Shown here: piece after piece, positions 62,573 through 64,000 of the stretch
Position numbering within the stretch: the first letter of the stretch is position 1
Layout: every line of letters begins with the position of its first letter
Assembly (NCBI RefSeq): GCF_002086155.1
Contig: NZ_MVHE01000001.1
Span: 248,001 to 312,000, forward strand
Direction of reading: 5' to 3'
DNA from: Mycobacterium angelicum
Lineage (GTDB): Bacteria; Actinomycetota; Actinomycetes; Mycobacteriales; Mycobacteriaceae
DNA length: 64,000 bases
The notes under the pieces: generated by a model
Databases searched by the model: none
Seen by the model: the letters and a program-made list of their open reading frames with translations, nothing else
What the model was told of the DNA's origin: nothing
Translations under genes and position numbers: made by a program

Positions 62573-64000
62573 CTAGCCCGCGGCTCCCTGCCCGACAGCC
62601 TGGACCGACGCGTGCTCATGCAGCGCCTGCTCGGCTTCCGGCGAAACGGGTTTGAGGTCGAAGGTCACCTCGTGCACGGTGCCGGTAAACGCATACGGCG
62701 CCTTGTCCTCATATTCGCGGTCGACGACCAGACCGTTGTCGCGTCCGACGTCCAGCCCGGCATACGACGTGAACGCCAGGCTCACCGTTTGCGGGAGCTC
62801 ACCCTCGCCGATCAACCGATTGCCGGCCCATAGCGTCACCCGTCCGCCGGAACCGACGACGGGCTGCTCGCTGTCGAACTGCATCCGCACGGTCACGTCG
62901 CCGGTGGGGATGGGCTCGGTGGACACCTGCCGATAGGTCTCGACCCCGAGGAAGGAATAGGTGTGGTGCAGACGCCGCTGCCCGTCGACCCACAACGCGA
63001 ACCCGCCCATGAAGTCGGCGTTGGCGACGATCACGCCCTCGGCATTGTCGGGCACGTTCAGCAGTGCCTCGATGGCATAGGAGCGGCCGAAGATGCGCGG
63101 AACCATGCCCCGCTGGATGTTCTGCACCCCCTTCTTGAAGCTGAACCGCGCTTCAAAAAACCCAGTGGGAAGCGGCGGCAGGTCGCCGTACATCACCGCG
63201 AGCCCGCCCAGTAGCGGCAGCACCCTATTGCGCTCAGCTTCCTGCCACCACAGCTGCTGCAGCTCGGCCAGCTTGTCCGGACGTTCGCCTGCCAAATTCT
63301 TCGCCTGGGAGAAGTCGTCAGGCAGGTAGTACAGCTCCCACACGTCGTTGTCGGGGTCGTAGGTGCCGGGCGCGAACCGCGCCATGGTCTCCGGCGACAA
63401 ATCCCACGGCGCCTTGTCCAGCCGGGCGCATGCCCACCAGCCGTCCTGGTACATGGCGCGGCTGCCGAAGTTTTCGAAGTACTGCACGGTGTGGCGGTCT
63501 TCGGCGTCCGCCCCGTCGAAGGTGTGCAGGAAGCTGATTCCGTCCATCGGTTCCTGCTCGAAGCCGTCGACATGGGTGGGCTCGGGTAAACCGATGGCCT
63601 CCAACACAGTTGGCGCGATATCGATGCAGTGCGCGAACTGGTCCCGAACACCGTCGGGCCGAATCCGCGACGGCCAGGCCACCACCATTGGATCGCGGGT
63701 GCCACCGAGATGGCTGGCCATCTGCTTGCCCCACTGGAACGGCGTGTTGTTGGCGTGCGCCCAGCCGCTGGCGAAGTGCGGCGCGGTGAACTCGTCGCCC
63801 AGCGCTTCGATCCCGCCGTACTGTTCGATGAGCTCAAGTTGCCGGTCGGCGTCGAGGTCCAGGCCGTTGAGGAACGTCATCTCGTTGAACGAACCGGTGT
63901 TGGTGCCTTCCATGCTGGCGCCGTTGTCGCCCCAGATGTAGAAGACCAGGGTGTTGTCCGACTCGCCCAGATCCTCGATGGCGTCCAGCAGCCGCCCGAC
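62573..64000 (-). CDS. atsB: AtsB, arylsulfatase, 5' part beyond the window
   Basis: The minus-strand frame is open to base 64000 and ends at 62573, giving 475 residues of the C-terminal portion. It starts in VGRLLDAIEDLGESDNTLVFYIWGDNG, the segment of alkaline-phosphatase-fold sulfatases with metal-ligand Asp-Asn. Later FASGWAHANNTPFQWGKQMASHLGG and PMVVAWPSRIRPDGVRDQFAHCIDIAPTVLEAIG are typical. The active-site Cys/Ser region that becomes formylglycine is not in the window. The M. tuberculosis ortholog is Rv3299c. Confidence 0.9.
   Translation of the reverse strand, partial: VGRLLDAIEDLGESDNTLVFYIWGDNGASMEGTNTGSFNEMTFLNGLDLDADRQLELIEQYGGIEALGDEFTAPHFASGWAHANNTPFQWGKQMASHLGGTRDPMVVAWPSRIRPDGVRDQFAHCIDIAPTVLEAIGLPEPTHVDGFEQEPMDGISFLHTFDGADAEDRHTVQYFENFGSRAMYQDGWWACARLDKAPWDLSPETMARFAPGTYDPDNDVWELYYLPDDFSQAKNLAGERPDKLAELQQLWWQEAERNRVLPLLGGLAVMYGDLPPLPTGFFEARFSFKKGVQNIQRGMVPRIFGRSYAIEALLNVPDNAEGVIVANADFMGGFALWVDGQRRLHHTYSFLGVETYRQVSTEPIPTGDVTVRMQFDSEQPVVGSGGRVTLWAGNRLIGEGELPQTVSLAFTSYAGLDVGRDNGLVVDREYEDKAPYAFTGTVHEVTFDLKPVSPEAEQALHEHASVQAVGQGAAG

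Noticed and set aside
1..64000. tRNA, rRNA or riboswitch genes
   Set aside because: No cloverleaf with conserved GTTCRA arm or rRNA stretch was seen by eye in the gaps; a covariance-model scan would settle it.

Overview
The window is high-GC actinobacterial DNA and comes from a Mycobacterium. The gene order closely follows the Mycobacterium tuberculosis segment Rv3258c to Rv3299c (whiB2, fbiAB, mamA, manB-wbbL1-rmlD, lcp1, pacL1-ctpC, fadE25-purE-purK, birA, accD5-accE5-maf, sseA, accA3, sigF-rsbW-usfY, lat-lrpA, pcd, lhr, nei2, lpqC, atsB). It also carries several blocks that I do not place at these positions in M. tuberculosis. This points to a non-tuberculous Mycobacterium, probably a slow grower, since there is a PPE gene. 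I cannot name the species from sequence alone. Ortholog statements are from memory; no search was run.

Layout. 1-6.3 kb: a partial DUF3499 gene, a degenerate metallopeptidase-like gene, the regulator whiB2, and a tightly overlapping run fbiA-fbiB-mamA-NUDIX (coenzyme F420 synthesis plus a DNA adenine methylase). 6.3-11.4 kb: cell-wall genes, with manB, wbbL1 and rmlD on the minus strand facing lcp1 on the plus strand. 11.5-14.7 kb: zinc efflux (pacL1, ctpC and a cation-transporter-like protein). 14.9-19.4 kb: a methyltransferase, a CoA-transferase and a SulP-carbonic anhydrase fusion. 19.4-22.6 kb: a three-gene phosphorelay (REC-PP2C phosphatase, CHASE3-type histidine kinase, single-domain response regulator). 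22.8-30.5 kb: fadE25, purE, purK, a GtrA-like protein, a PH-domain protein, birA and the acyl-CoA carboxylase genes accD5-accE5, then maf.

30.5-40.4 kb is the most unusual part. A block sits between maf and sseA. It carries a small flavin-type oxidoreductase gene and a 2,910-residue nonribosomal peptide synthetase with order A(MT)-PCP-C-A(MT)-PCP-C. On both sides of the synthetase, on the minus strand, are two very short genes whose products start MSHE(M/L)L(Y/F). Each has a homologous upstream region of about 125 bases ending in a CCCCC-N4-GGGGG palindrome. I know of no described system with this layout.

40.4-46.6 kb: sseA with a SufE-like partner, accA3, then the SigF stress-sigma locus. 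That locus has a STAS anti-anti-sigma gene convergent with sigF, rsbW, a previously easy-to-miss 49-residue membrane peptide behind a SigF-like promoter, usfY, and a membrane protein. 46.7-51.3 kb: a lysine-degradation set (lat, lrpA, an HglS-type 2-oxoadipate decarboxylase, pcd). Four 55-bp tandem repeats follow at 51.28-51.50 kb. 51.5-58.5 kb: a TetR regulator, the helicase lhr, nei2 and lpqC. 58.5-64 kb: a metallo-beta-lactamase-fold protein, an orphan PPE protein, a PstS-type lipoprotein, two tiny secreted proteins, and the 3' part of the sulfatase gene atsB, cut by the window end.

How it fits together. BirA biotinylates AccA3, which works with AccD5 and AccE5; all are in the window. The PP2C phosphatase and the STAS protein look like parts that could feed the SigF/RsbW switch. 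Lat, Pcd and the HglS-type enzyme form most of a route from lysine to 2-hydroxyglutarate. No tRNA, rRNA, CRISPR array or insertion sequence was seen.
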